This document shows positions 24,144 through 32,670 of a stretch of DNA of 64,000 bases, one piece after another. Below the pieces are notes generated by a model, which worked only from the letters and a program-made list of their open reading frames with translations, was not told the DNA's origin and made no database searches. Each line of letters begins with the position of its first letter. Within the stretch, counting starts at the first letter, position 1. Both the position numbers and the translations under genes were made by a program. Location: assembly GCF_047501535.1 (NCBI RefSeq), contig NZ_JAZDRJ010000006.1:62001-126000 (forward strand), given 5' to 3'. This stretch comes from Yanghanlia sp047501535. Lineage in GTDB: Bacteria > Pseudomonadota > Gammaproteobacteria > Burkholderiales > Burkholderiaceae_B.

Positions 24144-26834
24144 ATGATTAAAGCGTTGCTGCGCATTACTCTGCTTCTGCTGGTTGGTACAGGCCTGATT
24201 CTTCTGGTCGAGCATTTTGATGCTCAGAGTCAGGCCCGGCAGCACAATGAGCGGGTTGCCCGACAGCTTGAGGAAATACGAGGCAAGCTGCAGCAGCAGT
24301 TCGACCAACTGGTGAGTAACTCCGAACAACTGGCGGGCGAATTAAGTACCACGCCTGGCTTGCTGTATCGGCTTCAGTCACATCCCATCATCCAGAGTCT
24401 GAGCCCCGACCCTGCCGAACTGACACTTTCCTTTACCCGTGAATACATAATCGAAGCGGCTTTTCCGCTAGAGGGTAATGAAGCGGTCCTGGGTATTGAT
24501 TATTTCCTCAGCCCCGAATTCATGGCCAGCATCCGCCGGGCCGTCGCCAGCCGTGGCACCACTATCGACAGCAAAGTCACATTGCGGCAGACCGGCCGCC
24601 AGGGCATCATCCTGCGCACGCCTTATTTTTCAACAAAAGAAGGTTATTCGGGGTTTGTTAATTCGGCCGCCGATCTACAGACACTGCTACGCAAGGCAGG
24701 CTGGGTACCCCAGGAAGCGGACTTCGACTTATTAATACAGGCGCAAAGCCCCTTACACAAGGAACTCGATATTCTTGGTGAGCCGGAGCGCTTCCGCCGC
24801 AGCCCTCCAGGGCCGCGCGTTAAGGTGCCGGAAAACGGCTATTGGGAATTGCGCGCTCAGCCTCATGAGCAGGGGTATTCCACCGCCCGTTCCGATTTCA
24901 TCCGTCTCACCGGCGCTACGCTGCTGTTGGTGTTGATTTTTTACCAGCTTTATAAAAGTGGCATTTTGGCAGGCCAGCGCAGCCACCGTCAGGGCATGGC
25001 GTTGCGCACAGGCGTGGTGTTGATGGTTGTTCTCCCCATAGCGCTGCTTGTTGGTGCGGTGACTTGGTTGTCATACTCTGCTACGCAACAGGCGGCCGAG
25101 CGCTTGATGCAACAGCAGGCGAGCGAGCTGGCCCGGCAGCTGCGGGCGCGGATTGAATCGTTTTTTGATGCACCGCGACAGGCCGTTTTTGCGATTGAAC
25201 TGTTTCGCAACGGCATCATCAGTCTGGATGAGCCACAGCAAATGCTCAGCATTCTGCTGTCGCAACTGCGTGTTCAGCCGCAGCTGACTTTTCTTTCCGT
25301 GGCCAACACAAGGGGTGAATACTTTGCTGCCAGCCGCCCGCCGACCGGTAGTGATCGCAATGTGCGTCTACAGTTCGCTACCTTAGAAACGGGCCGTGCA
25401 ATGCAAGTTCATTGGGTGGTGAAAGGCAACCAGCCCAGCGAACAATTCATCAAAGGCAACCCGTATTTCGACGCGCGCCGCACGGTTTGGTATCAGCAGG
25501 CAACCACGCACGAAGGCTTGCGCTGGTATCCGGTGTACCGCTACACCACCATGGACGAACGTAACCAGTACAACGGGCTGGGCATTGGGGTTTCCTCTGC
25601 TGTATACGATGCTCAAAACCGCTTTTTGGGTGTGATTTCTGCTGATGTCGCTTTACAGCAGATTAGTGATTTTCTGAAGCACCACACCCGCAATCATGAA
25701 CAACTGGTTTTCCTTGCAGAAGAAAATGGCAACTTGCTGGCAAGTTCCGACGACAGCCTGGTGCATGCGCTTGAGCCGGAAGGGGATCACGGCATCAGCA
25801 TGCACAATATTGATAACCCGCTGATCCGGGCTGCCGCGGCGGCGATAGCGGAAGACAAAAGCAGTGCAGGCAACCGTTTTATTCAGGTAGGCGGTAAAAC
25901 CCACTTGCTGGACTGGCAGACGATTCGCCTGCCGGATGGCCCCCATATATTGCTTGCCACCTTGCTGCCGCAAAGCTGGCTCAGCGGTACCGCCACTCCG
26001 CTTCTGCGTGACGTCTTCTACCTCACAGCGCTGTTTCTCACGATAGGTGTACTGAGCATATTGTTTTTGCTGACCTGGCTTACCCACCCGCTATTGCGCA
26101 TGGAGGCGTGGGCGCGGCAACTGGGGCGGGGCCAGTGGCAGGCGGCGCTGCCGCCGCCCAGCCCTATCTGGGAAATCAACAGCCTTACCCGTTCATTGGA
26201 AACCATGGCCGGGCAGTTGCGCAGCCAATCCGATGAGCTCGAACAGCGCGTGGCGGACCGTACCCGGGAACTTGCCGCCGCCAACCAGAAGCTGGCCGAG
26301 CTTTCACTCACTGACGCGCTCACTGGCATCGCCAACCGCCGCCGTTTCGATGAATTCATCCGGCGTGAGTGGCAAAGCGCCCTACGCAGCGGCAATATGA
26401 TGGCCTTGCTGCTGTTGGACGTTGATAACTTCAAGCGTTATAACGATCACTATGGTCACGCTGCAGGCGATCAGGTGCTGGTTAAGGTGGCGCAAGCCCT
26501 AAGCAAGCAGGCTCGCGGCTCAGACCTTCTGTGTCGCTATGGGGGCGAGGAATTTGCCGTTGTGCTCGTCGGTGCAGATTTGCCGGCTGCTATGGAAACG
26601 GCCGAACGGCTACGCAGCACCGTTTACAGCCTGGGTATTGAGCACTCTCAGGTTGATAATGATTGTCTGAGCGTCAGCATAGGTGTGGTGGCGGCAGCGC
26701 CGGCTGAAATCGGCCACATGCAAGCGTTTTTCGCCGCGGCCGACTGTGCTCTTTATCGGGCCAAAGAACAGGGCCGCAATCGAGTCTGCAGCCAAATGCT
26801 GGCCAAACACTCTGTTACTGGGGAGGTGTCATGA
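24144..26834 (+). CDS. Membrane diguanylate cyclase with two periplasmic sensor domains
   Basis: 896 aa. It makes cyclic-di-GMP. An N-terminal membrane helix (about 3-20) and a helix near 255-275 enclose a first sensory region; helices near 290-312 and about 625-650 enclose a second, dCache-like region (VANTRGEYFAASRPP, VWYQQATTHEGLRWYPVY, ISADVALQQISDFL). A HAMP-like linker and coiled coil (LEQRVADRTRELAAANQKLAEL) lead to the GGDEF domain, whose active site is GGEEF. An RGSD motif five residues before it is a product-inhibition I-site. The start at 24144 begins with the membrane helix but has no strong ribosome site; an in-frame ATG lies upstream at 24078. It overlaps the next gene by four bases. 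Confidence 0.85.
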   Translation: MIKALLRITLLLLVGTGLILLVEHFDAQSQARQHNERVARQLEEIRGKLQQQFDQLVSNSEQLAGELSTTPGLLYRLQSHPIIQSLSPDPAELTLSFTREYIIEAAFPLEGNEAVLGIDYFLSPEFMASIRRAVASRGTTIDSKVTLRQTGRQGIILRTPYFSTKEGYSGFVNSAADLQTLLRKAGWVPQEADFDLLIQAQSPLHKELDILGEPERFRRSPPGPRVKVPENGYWELRAQPHEQGYSTARSDFIRLTGATLLLVLIFYQLYKSGILAGQRSHRQGMALRTGVVLMVVLPIALLVGAVTWLSYSATQQAAERLMQQQASELARQLRARIESFFDAPRQAVFAIELFRNGIISLDEPQQMLSILLSQLRVQPQLTFLSVANTRGEYFAASRPPTGSDRNVRLQFATLETGRAMQVHWVVKGNQPSEQFIKGNPYFDARRTVWYQQATTHEGLRWYPVYRYTTMDERNQYNGLGIGVSSAVYDAQNRFLGVISADVALQQISDFLKHHTRNHEQLVFLAEENGNLLASSDDSLVHALEPEGDHGISMHNIDNPLIRAAAAAIAEDKSSAGNRFIQVGGKTHLLDWQTIRLPDGPHILLATLLPQSWLSGTATPLLRDVFYLTALFLTIGVLSILFLLTWLTHPLLRMEAWARQLGRGQWQAALPPPSPIWEINSLTRSLETMAGQLRSQSDELEQRVADRTRELAAANQKLAELSLTDALTGIANRRRFDEFIRREWQSALRSGNMMALLLLDVDNFKRYNDHYGHAAGDQVLVKVAQALSKQARGSDLLCRYGGEEFAVVLVGADLPAAMETAERLRSTVYSLGIEHSQVDNDCLSVSIGVVAAAPAEIGHMQAFFAAADCALYRAKEQGRNRVCSQMLAKHSVTGEVS

Positions 26835-27157
26835 TTATGCGTCTGACGCGCGCACCCAGCCTCATGCTGGGCCAACATTGGGTGAATCTGCTGGAGCAGG
26901 CGGGCATCCCCAGCCGCTTGACGGGCGTGCATCTGCATGCCGTGGCCGGGGAAATCCCGGTCGATCAATGCGGCCCCGACCTGTGGATTGAAAACCCCGA
27001 GCATAAAGAAGTCGCCCTGCGCATTATTGACAGCGGGCAAAGCGCAGACGATGCGGGCCGCCCTCACTGGCATTGCAGTCATTGCGACGAATGGCTGGAG
27101 CCGCAATTCTCTGACTGCTGGCAATGCGGCCAACCCCGCCCCGCCGCGCTTGGGTGA
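26831..27157 (+). CDS. DUF2007-type protein with zinc ribbon
   Basis: 108 aa. The N-terminal part (LMLGQHWVNLLEQAGIPSRL ... ENPEHKEVALRIID) is the small signal-transduction-like domain of the DUF2007 family; the C-terminal HWHCSHC and DCWQCGQ pairs form a four-cysteine zinc ribbon. ATGA overlap with the diguanylate cyclase suggests translational coupling, so the two may act together. The exact role is unknown. Confidence 0.7.
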   Translation: MIMRLTRAPSLMLGQHWVNLLEQAGIPSRLTGVHLHAVAGEIPVDQCGPDLWIENPEHKEVALRIIDSGQSADDAGRPHWHCSHCDEWLEPQFSDCWQCGQPRPAALG

Positions 27158-27462
27158 AAGCAGTTTTGTGTCGTTGGGAAGCATGTCGTTAAAGCACGGA
27201 AAACCGCTTTTCCGGCTGTTGCGGCGCGGCAACATCCCCCTCAGGGTAACTACTTGGCATTTTCTCTGAATATGGCCGGTTTGTTGCTAACAACCAACAC
27301 CAAAACGGAAAATATGGCGCTTTTGCGTCGCCACGATGGCAATGTTTCGTGAATTTTGATGCAATAGCACCAACTTCCCATCGCGGAGTTGAAAAGAGCA
27401 GCAGCACAGGTCGTTGTAGTCGCTGCTCTACAAGTTACTCAAAATCTACGGAGATTTCTTAC
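27158..27462. promoter_or_regulatory. Leader and promoter region of the porin gene
   Basis: 305 bp without a gene. A short hairpin CGGAAAA/TTTTCCG (27197-27214) follows the DUF2007 gene but lacks a T-run. The porin mRNA leader would contain a 7-bp stem, GAGCAGC (27396-27402) with GCTGCTC (27422-27428), ending 34 bases before the start codon. A ribosome site ACGGAG is present at about 27448. I could not fix a convincing -35/-10 pair. Confidence 0.4.
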
Positions 27463-28707
27463 ATGAAAAAGACTCTGCTCGCTGCTGCTCTTGCGCTCGG
27501 TTTCACCGGCGTTGCCCAGGCAGAAACGTCCGTTACCCTTTACGGTCTGATTGACGCTGGCTTCGGCTGGCACCAGAGCAAAGGTGAGGTTCGTAACACC
27601 ACAACTGGCGCCACTCAAACCGTAAAGAGCACCCGCACCGGTCTGCACGACGGCACCCAGAACGGTCAGTCCGGCAGCCGTTTCGGCCTGCGCGGTACTG
27701 AAGATCTCGGCAATGGCCTGCGCGCCGAATTCACCCTGGAGCAAGGCTTCAACATTGGTAGCGGTGGCTTCCAACAGCACGGCACCGGCATGGATCGTCA
27801 ATTCAGCCGTCAAGCCTGGATTGGTCTGGCCAGCGACAGCTGGGGTAGCCTGCGCTTTGGTCGCCAGCACAACGTCGGTACCGACTTCCTGCTCGGCATG
27901 ATCGACCCCTTCGGCGGCGGCTTCGGTCTGGCTAACGGTGGTCAAGCGTTTGCGGCTATCAACACGAACCGCATGGACAACACCGTTAAGTACGTAACCC
28001 CCAACTTCTCGGGCTTCCAATTCGGCGTTGCTTACTCGTTTAATACTAATGGCGGGCAATCGGCAACACATGAAGAACTGCGCAATCCTAACGTGCGTGC
28101 GTTCTCGACTGGTCTTCGCTATGCCAACGGCCCCTTGGGTGTTGCGCTGAGCTACGACCAAAAGCAAAATAGCCGCGCTTCCGAGCCGACAACTGTTCTC
28201 GGTGTCCCTGTTCCACGTCAGAACAACGCTGGTGAGTCCGTCACAGTGAAGCAGTGGGTGCTTGGCGCTTCTTACGACTTTGAAGTCGTGAAGCTTTCGG
28301 GTGCCTTTGGTCAGTTGCGTGACGGTGCTTACGCATCTGCCGGTCTTGGCCCTGACAGCAGCCTGAACTATTTGGACAGCACTGGCAATTGGGCAGCAAC
28401 CGGTAACCGCATTGGCGAGTTCGACAAGGGCTTCAAGGCCAACTCCTACTTGGTCGGCTTGTCCGCTCCTCTGGGTGCTGGCAACCTGATGGTTTCCTGG
28501 GGCATGATCGATCCGCGTAGCGATCCCGATCGTTTCACCGGTGGTGAGGCTTCGCTCGAGAAGCAGCACACTTATGCTCTGGGCTACACCTACGATCTGT
28601 CCAAGCGCACCAACGTGTACGCTTACGGTGCTTACCAGAAGAACGCTGGTCTCGTAGACGACGCCAAGAAGAGCACTGTTGCTGTTGGTCTGCGTCACCG
28701 CTTCTAA
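27463..28707 (+). CDS. Outer-membrane porin (Burkholderiales Gram-negative porin family)
   Basis: 414 aa. A signal peptide (MKKTLLAAALALGFTGVAQA) precedes ETSVTLYGLIDAGFGW, the first barrel strand of trimeric general porins; the protein ends in RHRF with the C-terminal aromatic residue needed for barrel assembly. Loop motif FSRQAWIGLASDSWGSLRFGRQ is typical. It forms a passive channel for small solutes. Codon choice is highly biased, consistent with strong expression. It is monocistronic, with a terminator downstream. Control by the EnvZ/OmpR pair at 51-53 kb is plausible but not shown. Confidence 0.92.
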   Translation: MKKTLLAAALALGFTGVAQAETSVTLYGLIDAGFGWHQSKGEVRNTTTGATQTVKSTRTGLHDGTQNGQSGSRFGLRGTEDLGNGLRAEFTLEQGFNIGSGGFQQHGTGMDRQFSRQAWIGLASDSWGSLRFGRQHNVGTDFLLGMIDPFGGGFGLANGGQAFAAINTNRMDNTVKYVTPNFSGFQFGVAYSFNTNGGQSATHEELRNPNVRAFSTGLRYANGPLGVALSYDQKQNSRASEPTTVLGVPVPRQNNAGESVTVKQWVLGASYDFEVVKLSGAFGQLRDGAYASAGLGPDSSLNYLDSTGNWAATGNRIGEFDKGFKANSYLVGLSAPLGAGNLMVSWGMIDPRSDPDRFTGGEASLEKQHTYALGYTYDLSKRTNVYAYGAYQKNAGLVDDAKKSTVAVGLRHRF

Positions 28708-28786
28708 TCGACACGCATAGCTCGCCTATGCAAACCGAAGCAGCCGCGCTTGTCGCGGCTGCGAAAGAAAGACGCAAAGCAAAAAG

Positions 28787-28806
28787 CCACCTTCGGGTGG
28801 TTTTTT
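28787..28806 (+). terminator. Porin transcription terminator
   Basis: Stem CCACC/GGTGG with a TTCG tetraloop followed by six T. A second GC-rich hairpin (GCAGCCGCG ... CGCGGCTGC type) lies upstream at about 28,738-28,762. Together they end the porin transcript. Confidence 0.8.
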
Positions 28807-28829
28807 GTCGTTGGTGCTGAGCGTGTCGC

Positions 28830-29331
28830 TGCAATTGCTGCGTGACGCTGCGGGCTTCTCGTGTTTAGTGGGTGGCGTGCGTCGACGCGTTGCGCTGTTG
28901 ATGTTTTCAGACGGCAGGTGCAATTTCGTGATGAGTCAGGTGGATAGCCTTCGTTGTTATTTCACAACGATTTCGGACTGTTTTTGTGTGTGGTTCTCGC
29001 ACTCATACTCCCCTTTTTTTCTCGCAGAGTGCTGGTGTCATTGAGTCTGGGTACGTGAAAAACGTACTGGCGAGCGTGGAGTGTTTTAAAAAGTGTGCCA
29101 TCGCTCCCGTAACGGGGCACTTCGCGACCTGGGTGGACTGTGAAGTTTGCCCAAACCAAGGGTTAACCACGAGAAAATAATCCTGTGTCCATCCAGGTTG
29201 AGACGCATTCTCAATATGGCTGGCACAGTGCATGCTCATGTGTATCCGGCAGCACCAAGCCTGGAAAGAGCTTCGTTCAAAATGCTACAATCCAGGGGTT
29301 TAATCTTTGAGACCGGATGCGTGGCATGGGT
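28830..29331. other. Gene-free region before nuoA with hairpins
   Basis: About 500 bp with no credible gene. It contains a hairpin GTACGT/ACGTAC (29051-29067), another around 29098-29120 (GTGCC ... GGCAC with an inner CCCGT/CGGG-type pairing), and an inverted repeat at 29198-29214. A 78-aa minus-strand frame (29003-29239) covers the hairpins and is not convincing as a gene. It could hold a small RNA, a mobile-element remnant or only the nuo promoter. Confidence 0.5.
29198..29214. promoter_or_regulatory. Palindromic operator-like site upstream of nuoA
   Basis: TTGAGACGCATTCTCAA: a perfect 6-bp inverted repeat TTGAGA/TCTCAA with a five-base spacer, about 115 bases before nuoA. Read on the other strand (TTGAGAATGCGTCTCAA) it has some likeness to a Fur box, but the match is partial. 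Confidence 0.3.
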
Positions 29332-29685
29332 ATGCAGGAATACTTCCCAGTTCTTCTTTTCATCATCGTCGGCACCGTTATCGGTTTTGCGCTTCTGGCC
29401 GCCGGTCGGCTGCTGGGCCCGCACCGGCCTTACGATGAAAAATTATCGCCTTATGAGTGTGGTTTTGAAGCCTTTGGCGACACCCGCATGAAGTTCGATG
29501 TGCGCTACTACTTGGTGGCCATTCTGTTCATCATGTTCGATCTGGAAATCGCCTTTTTGTTCCCCTGGGCGCTGGCTAATGGCACAGTCGGCCTGGTCGG
29601 CTTCTGGACAGTCATGGTCTTCCTGTGCATCCTCACAGTCGGCTTCATCTACGAGTGGAAGAAAGGCGCACTCGATTGGGAATAA
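29332..29685 (+). CDS. nuoA: NADH dehydrogenase I subunit A
   Basis: 117 aa, three membrane helices (about 6-26, 60-80, 88-108) and the family motif YDEKLSPYECGFEAFG. It lies at the junction of the membrane and peripheral arms of complex I. The start at 29332 (MQEYFPVLLF) fits the family; in-frame ATGs at 29317 and 29326 are alternatives. It heads the nuo operon. Confidence 0.93.
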   Translation: MQEYFPVLLFIIVGTVIGFALLAAGRLLGPHRPYDEKLSPYECGFEAFGDTRMKFDVRYYLVAILFIMFDLEIAFLFPWALANGTVGLVGFWTVMVFLCILTVGFIYEWKKGALDWE

Positions 29686-29755
29686 TTTCCCTCCCATTCT
29701 CAAGGGCGGCTCAAGGGGCCGCCCAACAGTATCGCGGCACTGAATAGGCAGAATT

Positions 29756-30232
29756 ATGGCTATCGACGGCATTATGAAAGAAGGGTTCATCACGACCAGT
29801 GCAGATAAGTTTCTGAACTGGGCGAAAACAGGCTCCATGTGGCCCATGACATTCGGGTTGGCCTGTTGCGCGGTCGAGATGATGCAGGCCGGCGCAGCGC
29901 GCTACGACATGGACCAATTCGGCATTATCTTCCGGCCCAGCCCGCGTCAGTCCGACGTGATGATTGTTGCCGGCACGCTGTGCAACAAAATGGCGCCAGC
30001 CCTGCGCAAGGTGTACGACCAAATGGCGGAACCCCGCTGGGTGGTGTCCATGGGCTCCTGTGCGAACGGCGGCGGTTACTACCACTATTCTTATTCGGTG
30101 GTGCGCGGCTGCGACCGCATTGTTCCGGTCGATATCTACGTGCCGGGCTGCCCGCCTACGGCTGAAGCCCTGATCTACGGTTTGCTGCAGCTGCAGAACA
30201 AGATCCGCCTCACCAATACCATTGCGCGCTGA
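29756..30232 (+). CDS. nuoB: NADH dehydrogenase I subunit B
   Basis: 158 aa. It carries [4Fe-4S] cluster N2, the last electron carrier before quinone. Ligands are seen in FGLACCAVEMM, GSCANGG and YVPGCPPTAEAL. Second gene of the operon, 70 bases after nuoA. Confidence 0.96.
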   Translation: MAIDGIMKEGFITTSADKFLNWAKTGSMWPMTFGLACCAVEMMQAGAARYDMDQFGIIFRPSPRQSDVMIVAGTLCNKMAPALRKVYDQMAEPRWVVSMGSCANGGGYYHYSYSVVRGCDRIVPVDIYVPGCPPTAEALIYGLLQLQNKIRLTNTIAR

Positions 30233-30271
30233 GCCTTACTCGGCACCCGACAACGTTGACTTGCTTGTAAT

Positions 30272-30883
30272 ATGACTCGGCTCGAAACGCTTGAAAACAA
30301 CCTGCGAACAGCTTTCGGTGATTCCGTTACGCTGGTGCAGGAACTCAATGAGCTCACCCTCATTGTTCCCGCCAAAGATTGGCTCGATACCTGTAAGGCA
30401 CTGCGCGATAACCCCGATCTGGCGTTCCAGGTCGCCATCGACCTTTGCGGAATCGACTATTCCGCCTGGGGCGCGCCCACACTGCCTGCGGAAGACAACC
30501 CCCATCCGCACCGCTATGCCGTGGTTCTGCACCTGTTGTCCGTCACGCAGAACTGGCGCTTGCGTGTGCGCTGCTACACAGAAGATGACGAATTCCCTCT
30601 GCTGCCCAGCCTGGTGGATGTCTGGCCCGCGCTGAACTGGTTTGAACGCGAAGCCTTCGACCTCTTCGGCATCGTGTTTGAGGGCCACCCGGACCTCCGT
30701 CGCATCCTTACCGACTACGGCTTTATTGGCCACCCCTTCCGCAAGGATTTCCCGATTTCCGGGCATGTTGAAATGCGTTACGACACCGAACAGAAGCGGG
30801 TGGTTTACCAGCCGGTTTCTATCGAGCCGCGTGAAATTACCCCGCGTGTCGTGCGTGAAGAAGGTTACGGAATAGGGCGCTGA
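30272..30883 (+). CDS. nuoC: NADH dehydrogenase I subunit C (30-kDa)
   Basis: 203 aa. The conserved signature FEREAFDLFGIVFEGHPDLRRIL is present, followed by GFIGHPFRKDFP. NuoC is a peripheral-arm scaffold. It is a separate gene, as in betaproteobacteria and mitochondria, not fused to nuoD as in enterics. It ends two bases before nuoD. Confidence 0.96.
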   Translation: MTRLETLENNLRTAFGDSVTLVQELNELTLIVPAKDWLDTCKALRDNPDLAFQVAIDLCGIDYSAWGAPTLPAEDNPHPHRYAVVLHLLSVTQNWRLRVRCYTEDDEFPLLPSLVDVWPALNWFEREAFDLFGIVFEGHPDLRRILTDYGFIGHPFRKDFPISGHVEMRYDTEQKRVVYQPVSIEPREITPRVVREEGYGIGR

Positions 30884-30885
30884 GC

Positions 30886-32142
30886 ATGGCTGAAATTAAG
30901 AATTACACCCTGAACTTTGGTCCCCAGCACCCGGCGGCGCACGGTGTGCTGCGTCTGGTGCTAGAAATGGATGGCGAAGTCATCCAGCGTGCCGACCCGC
31001 ATATCGGTTTGCTGCACCGGGCCACTGAAAAATTATCAGAGCACCGCACGTATCTGCAGGCGCTGCCCTACATGGACCGTCTCGACTACGTTTCCATGAT
31101 GTGCAACGAACATGCCTATGTGATGGCGGTGGAAAACCTGCTGGGCCTCAAAGTGCCGCTGCGGGCGCAATACATTCGTGTGATGTTCGACGAGATCACA
31201 CGAATCCTGAACCACCTGATGTCGCTCGGTTCGCATGCGCTTGACGTCGGCGCCATGGCGGTCTTCCTGTATGCCTTCCGCGAGCGTGAAGACCTCATGG
31301 ACGTTTACGAGGCGGTTTCCGGCGCCCGCATGCACGCGGCCTACTACCGCCCGGGCGGTGTTTACCGCGACTTGCCCGACACCATGCCTCAGTACGAGGG
31401 CGGCAGCAAATATCGCAGCGAAAAAGAACTGCGCGCTATGAACGATGCGCGCTCCGGTTCGCTGCTGGACTTTATCGAAGACTTCACCAACCGCTTCCCG
31501 GCCTGTGTGGACGAATACGAAACCCTGCTTACGGACAACCGTATCTGGAAACAGCGCCTGGTTGATGTTGGTGTGGTGTCGCCGGAACTGGCCATGGCTA
31601 TGGGCTTTAGCGGCCCCATGCTGCGCGGTTCGGGCATCGAGTGGGATATCCGCAAGAATCAGCCCTACGAAGTCTACGACCGCGTGGAATTCGACGTTCC
31701 TGTCGGCGTGAACGGCGACTGCTACGACCGTTATCTGTGCCGTATCGCTGAAATGCGTGAAAGCAACCGTATTATCCGCCAGTGTGTGGAATGGTTGCGC
31801 AACAACCCGGGGCCGGTGATTGTTGACAACTACAAGGTTGCACCACCGCCCAGGGAACGCATGAAAGAGGGCATGGAAGACCTGATCCACCACTTCAAGC
31901 TGTTCACCGAAGGCATGCATGTGCCGGCAGGTGAATCCTACGCTGCGGTGGAGCATCCCAAGGGCGAGTTCGGCATCTACATGGTGTCCGATGGCGGCAA
32001 TAAGCCGTATCGCATGAAGATCCGGGCTCCCGGCTTCGCTCATTTGCAATCCCTGGACGTCATGTCACGCGGTCATATGCTGGCCGACGCCGTTACCATC
32101 ATCGGCACCCAGGACATCGTGTTCGGCGAGATCGACCGCTAA
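30886..32142 (+). CDS. nuoD: NADH dehydrogenase I subunit D (49-kDa)
   Basis: 418 aa. N-terminal FGPQHPAAHGVLRLVLEMDG and HIGLLHRATEKL are quinone-site motifs of the family. The C terminus ends in the conserved DIVFGEIDR. With NuoB it forms the quinone-binding pocket. Confidence 0.97.
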   Translation: MAEIKNYTLNFGPQHPAAHGVLRLVLEMDGEVIQRADPHIGLLHRATEKLSEHRTYLQALPYMDRLDYVSMMCNEHAYVMAVENLLGLKVPLRAQYIRVMFDEITRILNHLMSLGSHALDVGAMAVFLYAFREREDLMDVYEAVSGARMHAAYYRPGGVYRDLPDTMPQYEGGSKYRSEKELRAMNDARSGSLLDFIEDFTNRFPACVDEYETLLTDNRIWKQRLVDVGVVSPELAMAMGFSGPMLRGSGIEWDIRKNQPYEVYDRVEFDVPVGVNGDCYDRYLCRIAEMRESNRIIRQCVEWLRNNPGPVIVDNYKVAPPPRERMKEGMEDLIHHFKLFTEGMHVPAGESYAAVEHPKGEFGIYMVSDGGNKPYRMKIRAPGFAHLQSLDVMSRGHMLADAVTIIGTQDIVFGEIDR

Positions 32143-32175
32143 GGCCGTCGCCAAGGTATATACCGGATTTCAACT

Positions 32176-32670
32176 ATGCTGCTTTCCGCACAGGCTTATC
32201 AAAGAATCGACCGGGAACTTGCCAAGTTCCCGGCAGACCAGAGAAGGTCCGCCATCATGGCTGCGCTGACCATCGCACAGGAAGAGAAAGGCTGGGTATC
32301 TACTGAAGTAGTCGCCGAAGTGGCCGATTACATCGGTGTGCCCGCCATCGCTGTCCAGGAAGTCCTAAGCTTCTACGACATGTTTGACCGTCACCCGGTG
32401 GGGCGCTTCAAGATTACGGTGTGCACCAACTTGCCATGCGCATTGCGCGATGGCGTGAAGTCGGGTGAATACCTCAAGGAAAAACTCGGTATCGACTACG
32501 GCGAAACGACGCCGGACGGCCTGTTTTCCCTTGCTGAAGGCGAATGCATGGGCTCGTGCGGCGACTCGCCGGTCATGCTGCTCAACAACCACCACATGTG
32601 TGTGCGCATGGAGCAAGGCAGGATTGACGAAATGATTGAAGAACTCAAGAAGCAGGGGGAATCTGCATGA
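32176..32670 (+). CDS. nuoE: NADH dehydrogenase I subunit E (24-kDa)
   Basis: 164 aa thioredoxin-like protein with the [2Fe-2S] ligands in VCTNLPC and GECMGSCG. With NuoF and NuoG it forms the NADH-oxidising module. It overlaps nuoF by four bases (ATGA). Confidence 0.95.
   Translation: MLLSAQAYQRIDRELAKFPADQRRSAIMAALTIAQEEKGWVSTEVVAEVADYIGVPAIAVQEVLSFYDMFDRHPVGRFKITVCTNLPCALRDGVKSGEYLKEKLGIDYGETTPDGLFSLAEGECMGSCGDSPVMLLNNHHMCVRMEQGRIDEMIEELKKQGESA

Noticed and set aside
27439..28698. 419-aa minus-strand open frame opposite the porin
   Set aside because: Shadow of a highly biased GC-rich gene; it covers the same span as a clear porin with signal peptide and terminator.
29003..29239. 78-aa minus-strand frame before nuoA
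   Set aside because: Lies over several hairpins, no ribosome site or family seen; kept only as part of the non-coding block.
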